From assembly GCA_964628055.1 (NCBI GenBank), contig CAZVNL010000038.1:1-21200 (forward strand): a stretch of DNA of 21,200 nucleotides. The letters are read 5' to 3'. Made by a program: the position numbers and the translations under genes. Source of the DNA: CAZBEL01 sp964628055. GTDB lineage: Bacteria; Fidelibacterota; Marinisomatia; Marinisomatales; TCS56. Positions 1 to 9,205 of the stretch are shown here, piece by piece. Numbering within the stretch: position 1 is the first letter of the stretch; each line of letters starts with the position of its first letter. The notes beneath the pieces are model-generated. The model saw nothing but the letters and a program-made list of their open reading frames with translations. It was not told where the DNA came from and searched no databases.

Positions 1-1142
1 GCCGTTTCATCGAAACGATCGGTGCCCCCCAACCCTTCGTAAGGTATGCCACTTAACATATCGTAAAGTTTGATCATATTTAGTTCATCCGACGGGCGGA
101 GATTACCTATCTTGGGATACGTATCGCCAGCATGCCAGCCTAAAAACACCGGTTGATTGGGATCATCTTCGGGATCGGTGGCGCTTTTATCAACGTGTAA
201 CACTACCGAACCCACATGTTGCGGGGAAGTTAGTCGACCGTCCCCGTCTTTATCAGGGGCCCCAATGTTGTTAAAATTATTTTTCGTAGTTTGCCCGGCC
301 CAGGAAAAACCACACCGTAACCAATCAACAATGGGGTCTGCTTCGGTGATAGTTTCGTTGGCGTGGGCGGTATAATCCTCCCCGCGCACAGTTACCCAAG
401 TGTGCTTACCCCACGATTGACCGTCGCCAATCTCCGCCGTGCCTTCGCGACCACAACTGTAGCGCGTGCCCCACCCGATACGCACCCCGTGGAGGGTCTC
501 ATTTAACTCCAGCTCCTCATCCCAATCCGCATTCCCCGTGTTCTCAAAAGTGAATTCTTTGATGAAGTAATTATCATGGTACTGTTGACTGAACACATAA
601 ATTTTCCTGGTCATCGTGAGTCCCATGGAGGTATTCACCACATTGGTGATGATGCGGTCGGGAATTTGATCAGGATCGATCTCGTCAATCTCGTTGGCAT
701 AAATGGCCCCCAAATCCACCCCATCGACATAAACTGTTGGGGGCGGGAACTTGGCTGTTTGCTTTAGCTCCATAGGGAAGAGAGACAAACCCGTATAGTC
801 CATGGCAAAATAGATTCCGTAAGCGCTGAAGTAGTTTCCATCCACATCGGTAAAATCCTGCGCAGCGATCCAGGCCCTTTTGATGACCGCATTGTCCTGG
901 CGGGTATAGTCGGCCGGCCAGATCAACCCTTCGTAGTAGGTATTATTCCAGGCCCTTTCCGAGCCGTAAGCAGAAAAATGACTCTGTAAAGACCCTACCT
1001 GAACGTAGCGCTTGGCCGTTTCCGGCACTTGGGCCTGCAGATGAAGGGTGAAAAACCCGCTGAACAAAGCCAGGAAAAACGAGCTATACCAAGAGACTTT
1101 TCTCCCTGGAGTTCCCAACGAAGTTGAAGGCAGCCTGCCCAT
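1..1142 (-). CDS. Secreted partner protein B of TonB receptor B (C-terminus outside window)
   Basis: An open frame of 380 codons runs from an ATG at 1142-1140 without a stop to the window edge, so only the N-terminal part is visible. A basic start followed by a hydrophobic stretch ending near LHLQAQ looks like a Sec signal peptide. The protein is a paralogue of partner A (7012-9201): both share a block reading NVVNTSMGLTMTRKIY here and NVVQTSMGILMTRKIY there, then an FxxNxG segment, and a later GAP...HVDKSATD stretch. Residues about 297-304 (DKDGDGRL) form an EF-hand or dockerin-like calcium loop that is degenerate in partner A. Its start codon shares one base with the stop of receptor B (TAATG), implying translational coupling. 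By analogy with partner A the missing end should carry an FN3-like region and a T9SS-like C-terminal domain. Function is unknown; a surface or secreted accessory of the receptor is my inference. Confidence 0.85.
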   Translation of the reverse strand, partial: MGRLPSTSLGTPGRKVSWYSSFFLALFSGFFTLHLQAQVPETAKRYVQVGSLQSHFSAYGSERAWNNTYYEGLIWPADYTRQDNAVIKRAWIAAQDFTDVDGNYFSAYGIYFAMDYTGLSLFPMELKQTAKFPPPTVYVDGVDLGAIYANEIDEIDPDQIPDRIITNVVNTSMGLTMTRKIYVFSQQYHDNYFIKEFTFENTGNADWDEELELNETLHGVRIGWGTRYSCGREGTAEIGDGQSWGKHTWVTVRGEDYTAHANETITEADPIVDWLRCGFSWAGQTTKNNFNNIGAPDKDGDGRLTSPQHVGSVVLHVDKSATDPEDDPNQPVFLGWHAGDTYPKIGNLRPSDELNMIKLYDMLSGIPYEGLGGTDRFDET

Positions 1143-4100
1143 TAGAATTGAATAGTGATTCCGAAGGTAATATCCCGGGGGTCGAGGAACGTCAGGGCTT
1201 TCAAATTGGGCATATCAATATAGGCTTTCGTTTTCTTGCGTTGGGCATTCCGGGCGGCGATTTGGGGATCGTTGTCAGGGTTCGGTTCTAAAGGATCGTA
1301 AGGCACCGTCCAATCCCGGTACTCACCTACTCGGTCATTGCCCTGCTCCACGCCTTCTTCCCAGGAGAAATTCAGAGATTCCATGTAGTCCAAATAATCA
1401 AAATAATCGGAGAATCCGGCGTAACTTAAAAACTTGGTATTCAACAGGTTGGTTATATCCAGAAACACTTCCATCGTGGAGAATTTCAACACCACTTCCT
1501 TAGCCAGGCGCACATCGATGAAATAACGATCTTTCCATTGCACGTTATCCACGACACCGGGAAGGTTATCGGGATTATACGTGCTGTAGGAGCCCGTCTT
1601 GTAGGTTCCGATTAGATTTAATCTCCAACTGGATAAGGGATAGATTGACATGAGATTCGGTCCCCAGCGGGAGGGGGTGTGCAAGTCCAGGTTCACCCTT
1701 AAATAGGGACGCGGGCGGGGACGATTCTGGCGCGGGTTAGATTGCAGGTAGTCACGCTGGGCATTGGGATCCTGAAAATATTTCGTTAAACCGAAATAAC
1801 CGGAGGATTGCACCATGTAGGTATAATTCAAAAAACCAGTAAGCCAGGAGCCATAGGACTTGGTTAATGTAAACTCGATTCCGCGAATGTCCTCGTAATT
1901 ATTATTAGCCGCCCGGCGGTATTGGATGGAATTGTTCACATTCTGGTAATAAACCCACCCGGGTTGGTCGGCTACATCCTTATAATAGGCAGCCACATTA
2001 AACAACAGATTCCCAAATAGGGCCTGGGAATAACCCAACTCATAGGAGATGGTCCGCTCGTAAGTAAGATTGGGATTTCCGATGTACGTAACCAAGCCAT
2101 TCGACTCCCGTTGCAACCGAAACCGATACGCCGAGCCCGGTTCTGTTTGAAAATGTCCGTAGTTAAAATACAACTTAGAGTTTTCCGTGATGGGGTGCGA
2201 AATCCCCAGCCGGGGACTCAGTGTCCATACGGGTTGCGTTGGTTCCCGCGGGGCCTCTGTTTCAATTAGATTACCTGAACCCTGGGCGTAGTATTCATCG
2301 TAAATATCAAGGGCATACCACTCCGTATTCGCCGAGGAGAACTCCCAACGTAAACCCACATTAGCAATGAAACCTTCGAATTCCAACTTATCCTGAAGGT
2401 AGATCCCTAAACGGTAAGGTGACACATCGTAGACCAAACTGCGATTCCAGGTAGTCATCGACGGATTCTCGGCAAAGGAACGCATGTTGTATTGATTCTG
2501 AACAAACTGGAATCCGGTCTTCACCTGGTGATGGGTATTGATCTGGTTGGTTAGATCAAAGCGCAACAGATACGTGGTATTCACACTTTTATCGCGTCCC
2601 AGATTCATCCAGCCTCCCATTATCATCCCGTCAATACCGGTCACGCCGTAACCCATGTAACCGTAAGGAGCTTCGTCAACACGATACCCGGGGAATAATT
2701 CGTAGAGCTCGGCTGTATTGCGGTCGCGAATTTTATAGGTGTCATACTTATTGCGCAGGGTCTGATAAACCAACTCGTAAAATAGATTATCATTAAGCAT
2801 GTGGTTCACTTTAAAACCGTACATGGAACGATAAATGTTGGTAGGGCTGTAATAGCCAGGCATGTACAACATGGCGTTGCCGCTACTGCTATTGATTAGG
2901 TTCGCCACGTCGTATGTGGTATTAAGTACCGACCCGGTGGGGGTGGTTTTCCAGTTATAGGGTGAAACCGACCCTTGTACGCCTCCCATGATAATAAAGG
3001 TCAACTTAAGCTTGTCAGTGACATTGGAGGTTAATTTTATTTTCGTTAGGTCATCAGTATAAGCTTCTTTTGATAAGGGGAACACGAACATATTCCGCTG
3101 GCTAAAATGGGTAAGTGAAAACCGTAGCTTCCCCAGCGCCTTGCTAAGCGCCGGAACGGGCCCTCCAAACGCAACGTCAAGGGTATAATCTGGCTTGGTG
3201 ATATCGCCATTCCGCCGATGTTGCCATTTAAAGATGCGTTGGGCCGCCGTGGGGGTCAGGTCATTGGTGGGATCGTCATCCCGCAAGGTCGTCTCCGAGA
3301 TGGTGTTCCAACCCTCAAAAGAGGGGTATTGGCGACGGGTATAATCATCCCAATTCCCGTTACTGGTGCCAGTCCAGCAAACCGCAGGATCCAGGTAAGG
3401 TCGCAGAAAATAAGAGTTCTCACTGTAGATCGACTCACCAAAGTGTTTCGGGGCTGGCGGGCTATGACGCAACGTAACTGTTCCGTGGTACTCCGAAGGG
3501 CTTCCTTCGCTGGTAACCACATTCACCACTCCTGACCGAATATTACCGTATTCCGCGTTAAAGCCTCCCGTCTGAATCTGCAACTCCTTCACCGAGTTCA
3601 AACTCAGCGTGGTGTAAGGATTATTGGAGCGTTCGTCGTTTAAAAGAAACCCATCCACTAAAAAGGCGGTCTGAGATTGGCCACCGCCACGAATGGTGAG
3701 TCCTTCCACCCCGGCCTGTAGCCCCAGGGCTTCAGCAAAAGTGGCCACGGGTAGACCCACCAACATATCAGATTGCATATTCAGTTGGCTGGCCGAAACA
3801 TCCAGCACCACAATGGCTCGCTGGGCCTCCACGGTTACGGTCCCTAACTGAATCGCTTCCGGTTCCAGGGCAAACTTTAAAAAGGTCGTGCGGTTCATGA
3901 CGACCACCACGTTCCGGGTGGTAACCGTGGCGTAACCAATAATGGAGAGCTCTAACGTGTAAGTACCGGGCTCCAAGTTAATGAGGGTAAAATAACCCTC
4001 TTCATCCGTGGCCACGCCATAGACAGTGTTAACCAGAATTACATTCACCCCTGGGAGCCCGGCGCCCGTCTCTTTATCTACAACCCGACCACTAATTTTA

Positions 4101-4180
4101 CCGGTCACTCCAGCCCATAAAAAAGAACCCAGCGCAAAGATTGTAATGAGGACTCGGAAAAAGGAGGACCTACCCCACAT
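1142..4180 (-). CDS. TonB-dependent receptor B, SusC-like with carboxypeptidase-regulatory-like domain
   Basis: This 1012-residue outer-membrane receptor should bind a ligand at the cell surface and import it with energy from TonB-ExbBD. It has a signal peptide (about 1-24), a carboxypeptidase-regulatory-like domain (about 26-107, starting GKISGRVVDKETG), a plug (about 125-230, with TIRGGGQSQTAFLVDG and GGFNAEYGNIRSGVVNVVT), and a 22-strand-type barrel ending in ITIQF with the usual terminal aromatic. It is a clear paralogue of receptor A: both contain a shared segment at residues about 268-310 with WTGTSNG, RQYPSFEGWN and DDDPTNDLTP. It starts 42 bases after the TIG/propeller lipoprotein gene and overlaps the next gene by one base. 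Ligand is unknown. No SusD is encoded beside it. The fold is secure; the substrate is not. Confidence 0.93.
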   Translation of the reverse strand: MWGRSSFFRVLITIFALGSFLWAGVTGKISGRVVDKETGAGLPGVNVILVNTVYGVATDEEGYFTLINLEPGTYTLELSIIGYATVTTRNVVVVMNRTTFLKFALEPEAIQLGTVTVEAQRAIVVLDVSASQLNMQSDMLVGLPVATFAEALGLQAGVEGLTIRGGGQSQTAFLVDGFLLNDERSNNPYTTLSLNSVKELQIQTGGFNAEYGNIRSGVVNVVTSEGSPSEYHGTVTLRHSPPAPKHFGESIYSENSYFLRPYLDPAVCWTGTSNGNWDDYTRRQYPSFEGWNTISETTLRDDDPTNDLTPTAAQRIFKWQHRRNGDITKPDYTLDVAFGGPVPALSKALGKLRFSLTHFSQRNMFVFPLSKEAYTDDLTKIKLTSNVTDKLKLTFIIMGGVQGSVSPYNWKTTPTGSVLNTTYDVANLINSSSGNAMLYMPGYYSPTNIYRSMYGFKVNHMLNDNLFYELVYQTLRNKYDTYKIRDRNTAELYELFPGYRVDEAPYGYMGYGVTGIDGMIMGGWMNLGRDKSVNTTYLLRFDLTNQINTHHQVKTGFQFVQNQYNMRSFAENPSMTTWNRSLVYDVSPYRLGIYLQDKLEFEGFIANVGLRWEFSSANTEWYALDIYDEYYAQGSGNLIETEAPREPTQPVWTLSPRLGISHPITENSKLYFNYGHFQTEPGSAYRFRLQRESNGLVTYIGNPNLTYERTISYELGYSQALFGNLLFNVAAYYKDVADQPGWVYYQNVNNSIQYRRAANNNYEDIRGIEFTLTKSYGSWLTGFLNYTYMVQSSGYFGLTKYFQDPNAQRDYLQSNPRQNRPRPRPYLRVNLDLHTPSRWGPNLMSIYPLSSWRLNLIGTYKTGSYSTYNPDNLPGVVDNVQWKDRYFIDVRLAKEVVLKFSTMEVFLDITNLLNTKFLSYAGFSDYFDYLDYMESLNFSWEEGVEQGNDRVGEYRDWTVPYDPLEPNPDNDPQIAARNAQRKKTKAYIDMPNLKALTFLDPRDITFGITIQF

Positions 4181-4222
4181 AGACCTAACGGGTAATCAGT
4201 AAGCTAAAGACCGTCCTGACGT

Positions 4223-5428
4223 TCACGGACGACCATAATAGGGAGCGCTGGTCAACGCTCCCATATCGATCCGAATGATCTTTAATTTTTCATTCGTGCG
4301 GTTGGTGGCGTAGAGATAATTCCCGTTCCCCCAACTGAAATAATTAATCGGCGGGGTCAAAACGGTGTTGAAAAAGGGTTCCATGTTACCGTCAGCGTCA
4401 ACTTTCGTCATGGCTTCTCCCTCCCGATCGGAACCGATGAACATTTCCCCCGTGCTGGAGAAAGTCAAAGCCAATGGTTCGGATCCATCACTGCCGGTAT
4501 AAGTATTCCAATCGAGGACTAGTTCATTAGGCCCCAGGTCGCCGGTAGTGTTAAGGATCTGATTGCGGTAGATCTTTTTTTCACCCAAAACGTTCACCGC
4601 AATTACGTAAACATATCTATCGTAGACTCGGATGGAATTCAGACTATAATCACCGTAATCGGCAGATTCTTTATAGGACTTATCCGGCAAGACCGTGAAG
4701 ATCTTTTTCCCCGAGCCAGCAGTATAGATGTTCCCATTATTATCGAAGTCTAAATCCCGGACACCGCCTCCCACGGCTAAGAATAATTCATCACTGCCCC
4801 CTCCCGGTTGGACTTTAAACATATAGGACAGCAAGTTCACGTAATAGATCCCTCCATCGGGTCCGAATTTCATTCCCGAGGCTTTGTCGAAGGTTGTATT
4901 CACGTAGACGGAGGTATCCTGGTCGGTATCAACTTTCCAGATCGCTTTTACGGCGGGTCCCACGGAAACGTAGAGATTTTCCTCGGCGTCTACTTCTAAG
5001 GCCCACACGTCGGTGAAATTGTCGAAGGGTCCGTAATCAATGACCGCCGGATAGAGTTTGTACGGGCCCTTATAAATAGCAAACAGGAAGGCCCCTTGCA
5101 CCGCCACCTTGATAACAACCGAATCTGATATTACCACGGGTGTCTGGACTTTCAGCTCCTTAGCACTGGCTTCTAAAATCGTACCGGGAACCCCGCTAAA
5201 GTAGACGATGTTTTCTTCGGCATTGGGGGAGAAATTTTCGCCGGTGATGGTCACGACACCTACCCCGGCATAAGTACTATCCTGAGGCAACACAGAAGTT
5301 ACAACCGGCGTGGGGGCGGATTGTTCATTGGGATCCCAGATACTCTCAGGATACTGATTATCCTTGCAACTTAGTGATAACACCATTAAAACCGCCAGAC
5401 CAAAGACGAGTTTAAACATTGATTTCAT
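4223..5428 (-). CDS. TIG/IPT-domain beta-propeller lipoprotein
   Basis: A 401-residue predicted lipoprotein. The signal peptide ends in a lipobox (LSLSC, Cys about 21). Residues about 40-125 look like a TIG/IPT immunoglobulin-like domain (PVVTSVLPQDS, VTITGENFSP, VYFSGVPG). Residues about 130-395 carry repeated short blades such as VDAEENLYVS, FGPDGGIYYV, FDNNGNIYTA and FSSTGEMFIG, typical of an NHL/SMP-30-like beta-propeller. Lipoproteins of this TIG-plus-propeller layout occur near SusC-type receptors in Bacteroidota, so a surface glycan- or ligand-binding role is reasonable but inferred. The gene starts 20 bases after the PorV-like gene and precedes receptor B by 42 bases, so it is probably cotranscribed. 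An alternative start three codons downstream (MFKLVFG) would also leave a good signal peptide. Confidence 0.85.
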   Translation of the reverse strand: MKSMFKLVFGLAVLMVLSLSCKDNQYPESIWDPNEQSAPTPVVTSVLPQDSTYAGVGVVTITGENFSPNAEENIVYFSGVPGTILEASAKELKVQTPVVISDSVVIKVAVQGAFLFAIYKGPYKLYPAVIDYGPFDNFTDVWALEVDAEENLYVSVGPAVKAIWKVDTDQDTSVYVNTTFDKASGMKFGPDGGIYYVNLLSYMFKVQPGGGSDELFLAVGGGVRDLDFDNNGNIYTAGSGKKIFTVLPDKSYKESADYGDYSLNSIRVYDRYVYVIAVNVLGEKKIYRNQILNTTGDLGPNELVLDWNTYTGSDGSEPLALTFSSTGEMFIGSDREGEAMTKVDADGNMEPFFNTVLTPPINYFSWGNGNYLYATNRTNEKLKIIRIDMGALTSAPYYGRP

Positions 5429-5448
5429 TCCGCTTCACACTCCCATCA

Positions 5449-6465
5449 CTAAAATCTCATTTGCACTGTTAAACGTTGTACCGAGTCAAAGAGGCCGAAG
5501 GGGGTATAGGCATAATCGATCTCCAAGAAGAGGCCGGCAATAGTCTTATGAACCCCAAAACCGGCGGTCACTCCTCGTTCATCATAATTGAAAAGATACC
5601 CCGTCCGGAGGGAAAGGAAATCTCGCAAGGTATATTCCAGGCCGAGGTTCAACCGCTCGGCGTAAGAACGGGGGTGGAGCGCGTCAATGGAAAGGAGCAA
5701 GGTCTGTGACGGCGTGCGATTATTCAAGAAATCAAATAGGTCCATGGAGGCCCCAATGCGAAAAGTGAGGGGTAATTGAAATCCTTCGGACTGGTATTTA
5801 ATCTCGTTGGAGAAATTGCGCACGGACATGCCAAAGGTAAAGCTTTTCCAACCTGTCCGGTAAATGGTCCCAAAGTCGAAGGCGACGGCCTGGGCCACAT
5901 TTTTACTCACCTCGCTGGTGGAGTCTGTCACCGGGACTACATTCCTTCCCAGGTATTGGTGGGCCGATTTCACCTGGCCACCCACGGCGAATTTATCGGA
6001 AAGAGCCTTAGCGTACCCAAAGCCAAAAGCCAGAGCGGAAGGATAGAAGAGCTCCGTATCCCGGAAACCTTGAACGTTATCCCAAACCATGGTTCCCTGC
6101 AATTCCCCGTAATCAACACTAAGGAGACTGAACCCAAAGACACCATATTTACCTCCCGCTGGGCGGAGCGCAAGGCCAAAGGTATTGTAGTTAATATCGG
6201 CAAACCATTGGTTCTGGCTGAAAGAAAAGTCGCCCAATTGGGGTAAACGTGCCATCCCGGCCGGATTAAAAAAGAGGGCGCTGGAGTAGGTGGAAACGGT
6301 AGTCATGGCCTCTCCCATGGCACCGGCGCGGGCATCCGAAGTAACACTCAAAAATTGGAATCCCGTCTGGGCTAATTTCTTATTGGCTGGCAACCCAATT
6401 TGCACCATTCCTAATAGGAAGATAATAGCCCAAACCCAGGAAATATGTCGAGACTTGTTATTCAT
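5449..6465 (-). CDS. PorV/PorQ-family outer-membrane beta-barrel protein
   Basis: A 338-residue predicted barrel with a signal peptide (about 1-26) and the family opening FLSVTSDARAGAMGEAMTT followed by SALFFNPAGMARL, which are hallmarks of the PorV/PorQ (UPF0164, FadL-like) family. The chain ends in LTVQMRF with a C-terminal Phe, as in barrels inserted by BAM. PorV carries type IX secretion cargo to the PorU sortase in Bacteroidota; many FCB genomes encode several paralogues whose roles are less clear. Its place in an operon with partner A, which ends in a T9SS-like domain, fits a role in exporting or anchoring the partners, but this is inference. Its start overlaps the end of the preceding lipoprotein gene by 8 bases. 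Whether it is the main PorV or a dedicated paralogue cannot be told here. Confidence 0.85.
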   Translation of the reverse strand: MNNKSRHISWVWAIIFLLGMVQIGLPANKKLAQTGFQFLSVTSDARAGAMGEAMTTVSTYSSALFFNPAGMARLPQLGDFSFSQNQWFADINYNTFGLALRPAGGKYGVFGFSLLSVDYGELQGTMVWDNVQGFRDTELFYPSALAFGFGYAKALSDKFAVGGQVKSAHQYLGRNVVPVTDSTSEVSKNVAQAVAFDFGTIYRTGWKSFTFGMSVRNFSNEIKYQSEGFQLPLTFRIGASMDLFDFLNNRTPSQTLLLSIDALHPRSYAERLNLGLEYTLRDFLSLRTGYLFNYDERGVTAGFGVHKTIAGLFLEIDYAYTPFGLFDSVQRLTVQMRF

Positions 6466-7000
6466 TAATGATCACCATGAGAACGGAGTTAACATCTTCC
6501 CCGGCAATTGTCAGGAGATAATCGCCTGCCGCCAGACTATACGACATCCGGTTGCGGATCAAAGCACAGTCGGCAATCGTTTCCATGCTGAGTACGGTAT
6601 TCACTGGAGTAACAGCTTCATTATCGGCGGAAGTCAAAGTTACGTCGACACTCACATCGGTAAAAAATACGGTGGTGGCGGGTGAACCGACAATTCTCAC
6701 TACAGCATAAGCCACATCGGCACCCACATGAATATCCCAGCTGTTGGAATCACTGGGGGTAAGCACTAACAGCGTGTCTAAGGATAGGTATATAATAGTA
6801 TCGGCAGCTGTCGCAAAGCTCGTATCATCGAGGGTGGACATGCTTCGACTTACGGCCACCGAATCGGTTTCCAAGAGCACACAGGCGTCATGGTCAAATG
6901 TATTAACGGTAAAGGTTTCTTCCTGGTAATCTTTGAGGATGTTTTCGCACCCCAACCACGGTAGGGTCAGGATCAAAAGAAGTAAATGGAGGTGTTTCAT
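6458..7000 (-). CDS. Small lipoprotein of unknown function
   Basis: A 180-residue predicted lipoprotein: a short hydrophobic signal ending in LPWLGC (Cys about 18). The mature part is acidic, rich in Thr, Ser, Val and Asp, and looks entirely beta (for example TIIYLSLDTLLVLTP and ADVAYAVVRIVGS), suggesting one or two beta-sandwich units. The C-terminal segment SYSLAAGDYLLTIAGED resembles the last strands of an Ig-like domain. I do not recognise the family. It sits 11 bases after partner A and overlaps the PorV-like gene by 8 bases, so it is very likely translated with them. It may be an accessory lipoprotein of the receptor complex. It is a real gene judging by lipobox, spacing and overlap; its function is open. 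Confidence 0.8.
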   Translation of the reverse strand: MKHLHLLLLILTLPWLGCENILKDYQEETFTVNTFDHDACVLLETDSVAVSRSMSTLDDTSFATAADTIIYLSLDTLLVLTPSDSNSWDIHVGADVAYAVVRIVGSPATTVFFTDVSVDVTLTSADNEAVTPVNTVLSMETIADCALIRNRMSYSLAAGDYLLTIAGEDVNSVLMVIINE

Positions 7001-7011
7001 AGGCTGCTACG

Positions 7012-9201
7012 CTACCTGATAATTACGAATTTTCGGATGGCGCTCTCTCCATCGGGGGTTTCAAAATGGGCAATATATAATCCGCTCACCACCACTTGCC
7101 GGGAAGAGGTTACCGAGTTCCACGCCTCGTCACCGCTGCCGTCGGTATGTTCGATGGTTTTAATTAAATCGCCCCGTTCCGTGAAGATACGAATGGTGCA
7201 AATGGGCGGTATATTCAGGAACATGATGCGGTCTTTTCCAGGCTCGCCATATTGAAGTGTTGTTAGGTTGTAAGGATTGGGCACAATCCGGATACCGGTA
7301 ATTGTCCCGGGAGGACGCTTAAGAAAGGCGGGTTTGTTAGTCCGGGTCAGGAAGACGCTGCTATAGAGGATCTTCCCGTTGCTATTACTACCATCATCAT
7401 AGGCCTCCAGGAAATAGTAGTAATCGAAGCCCCGGTTAGCGGTCATGTCTTCCAGGGTGGTGGTTCCAGGAGGTAGTTCCCAGATTTTCGCGATGGTATT
7501 ATCCACGTCAATGATTTGGCCTTCATCCAAGGAGTACATGAAGACGGTGGTATCGGGTCGGAATTTAAGTCGGGTAATTTGATACCCGGAAAACCCAGGT
7601 GCCGTTTCCGCTTCGCCGGTCCACGAAAGCATGATACGATCACCCCCCGAAGCTATTTCAAACAAGGCCGGCGCTAGAGGAGGTTGGGCCACCATGGTAA
7701 AACCGCTTAAATAGTTCTCCCGAGCACGTTTGAAGGTCTGTAACAGACTATCCAAGCCAGTGAATACCCAGAGGTTTTTATACCGATTGGCGTCGCTTAT
7801 ATCTGACTTTAGATAATGCTCTTCCATCCATTGCAAGGTTGGGGTCATCTCGGGTGGATCGAGATTGGTCTCGTTCATCCAATTAGCCCCTACCTCATAA
7901 CATTTCTGGCGACTAATGCCCGCGGCCGCCTCAGCCAAGACGATGCGAATGCTATCACCCGGGGCCAGGGTGTAAGGACCAAAGCCCTGTCCTTGAGAAT
8001 AGCCTCCCGGATTCTGGTGACCCGGCTCTGCCCATAGATTGGCGTAACCGTCCCCCACTTCTTCGGCGTGGGAATGGGGTGGGTGCCCGGCAGACATAGC
8101 AGCATACTCTGTGCTCATGCGCGTGGCGTTGTACTGGTCGCTGCCGGCATCAGTAATGGGATAATCGGAGCCCACATACCAGGAAGTGGACGGCTGGTAA
8201 ATGTCATCCGATTTATCCGTGGCGGACTTATCGGCATGGATCGTGACTACCCCCACGAATTGAGCAGCGCCTAAGTGACCGTCCCCTTTAACGTTGGGTG
8301 CCCCAATATTGTCAAAAGCAGCCTGCGAGTGGTAGCCGTGCCAGGAAAAGAGCGCCCGCATGATTTCACCATCGTTGTAATAACGATCGTTCAGTTCGGG
8401 GTTATTGGGGTTTTCACCAATGACGTCGTTCATGGTATTATGTCCCCAGGCGGCACTCTGGGGTAACCAATTCCCGTCGTAGACGGCCCCCTCCCGGCTG
8501 ATGGAATACCGGTATTGGAAAAAGAAATATACCCCTTCCAGCTTCTGCTTATATTGCTCGCTACATTCCGGGTCGTAGCAACCGTTGTTCACGAAAGTGT
8601 ATTCGAATACGTGATAGTTAGAATGTTCTTTATTGGTAAACGCGTAAATCTTCCGGGTCATTAAAATACCCATGGAGGTTTGAACGACGTTCACCAAAAC
8701 ACGGTCAGCGGGGAGGGTTTCATCCACCACATCCACATCGTCCATGTACTGGAGGTCTGTAGCTGGATCTCCGTCCACAAAGACGTTAGGATGCTCGTAC
8801 CGCCCGTACATGGTGAACTCCAGGGGCATGGTTTCGTTCTGGATATCGATAAACCGGGGACCTACGTGAACGACTTTGCTGTCAAAGGTTTTATCGGCAA
8901 GGGGATCGTAAAAATTGGTTGCTCCGATCCAGAGGGCTTTCGCCGCCTGGTTGTCCTGAACGGGATAAAACGCTGGCCAGCGGAGGCCGTCCTGCTGATC
9001 CGATACCTGTCCCGTACGTCCAACCTCAATTTCACAACCTGCTTCGGAATACCAGTTATGCAAATCCCCCACGGCAATCCACTTGGTCTCTTCCCCCCTA
9101 GCCTGTCCGAAGCCTAACAATACCAGGATGAAGACGGCTGGTAACGTGTAACCGCTTAGGATTGATTGGGACGGATCGTTTTTCTGTCTCTGAAGTAGCA
9201 T
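7012..9201 (-). CDS. Secreted partner protein A with FN3-like region and T9SS/FlgD-like C-terminal domain
   Basis: A 729-residue exported protein of a family I cannot name. A hydrophobic segment (about 18-35, ending GQARGE) serves as signal peptide. Residues about 40-450 form the region shared with partner B, including VNVVQTSMGILMTRKIYAF at about 170-188 and a degenerate calcium-loop-like GAPNVKGDGHL at about 300-310. Residues about 505-610 resemble a fibronectin type III domain (PPLAPALFEI, IMLSWTGE, YYYFLEAYDDG). Residues about 635-729 resemble a FlgD-Ig/T9SS type A sorting domain (IVPNPYNL, IRIFTERGDLIKTIEH, SGLYIAHFETPDGES, FVIIR). It starts only four bases after receptor A stops, so the two are coupled. 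Position next to a SusC-like receptor is where SusD would be expected, but the sequence is not SusD-like. A surface-exposed ligand-binding partner is my inference. Confidence 0.87.
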   Translation of the reverse strand: MLLQRQKNDPSQSILSGYTLPAVFILVLLGFGQARGEETKWIAVGDLHNWYSEAGCEIEVGRTGQVSDQQDGLRWPAFYPVQDNQAAKALWIGATNFYDPLADKTFDSKVVHVGPRFIDIQNETMPLEFTMYGRYEHPNVFVDGDPATDLQYMDDVDVVDETLPADRVLVNVVQTSMGILMTRKIYAFTNKEHSNYHVFEYTFVNNGCYDPECSEQYKQKLEGVYFFFQYRYSISREGAVYDGNWLPQSAAWGHNTMNDVIGENPNNPELNDRYYNDGEIMRALFSWHGYHSQAAFDNIGAPNVKGDGHLGAAQFVGVVTIHADKSATDKSDDIYQPSTSWYVGSDYPITDAGSDQYNATRMSTEYAAMSAGHPPHSHAEEVGDGYANLWAEPGHQNPGGYSQGQGFGPYTLAPGDSIRIVLAEAAAGISRQKCYEVGANWMNETNLDPPEMTPTLQWMEEHYLKSDISDANRYKNLWVFTGLDSLLQTFKRARENYLSGFTMVAQPPLAPALFEIASGGDRIMLSWTGEAETAPGFSGYQITRLKFRPDTTVFMYSLDEGQIIDVDNTIAKIWELPPGTTTLEDMTANRGFDYYYFLEAYDDGSNSNGKILYSSVFLTRTNKPAFLKRPPGTITGIRIVPNPYNLTTLQYGEPGKDRIMFLNIPPICTIRIFTERGDLIKTIEHTDGSGDEAWNSVTSSRQVVVSGLYIAHFETPDGESAIRKFVIIR

Positions 9202-9205
9202 AGGA

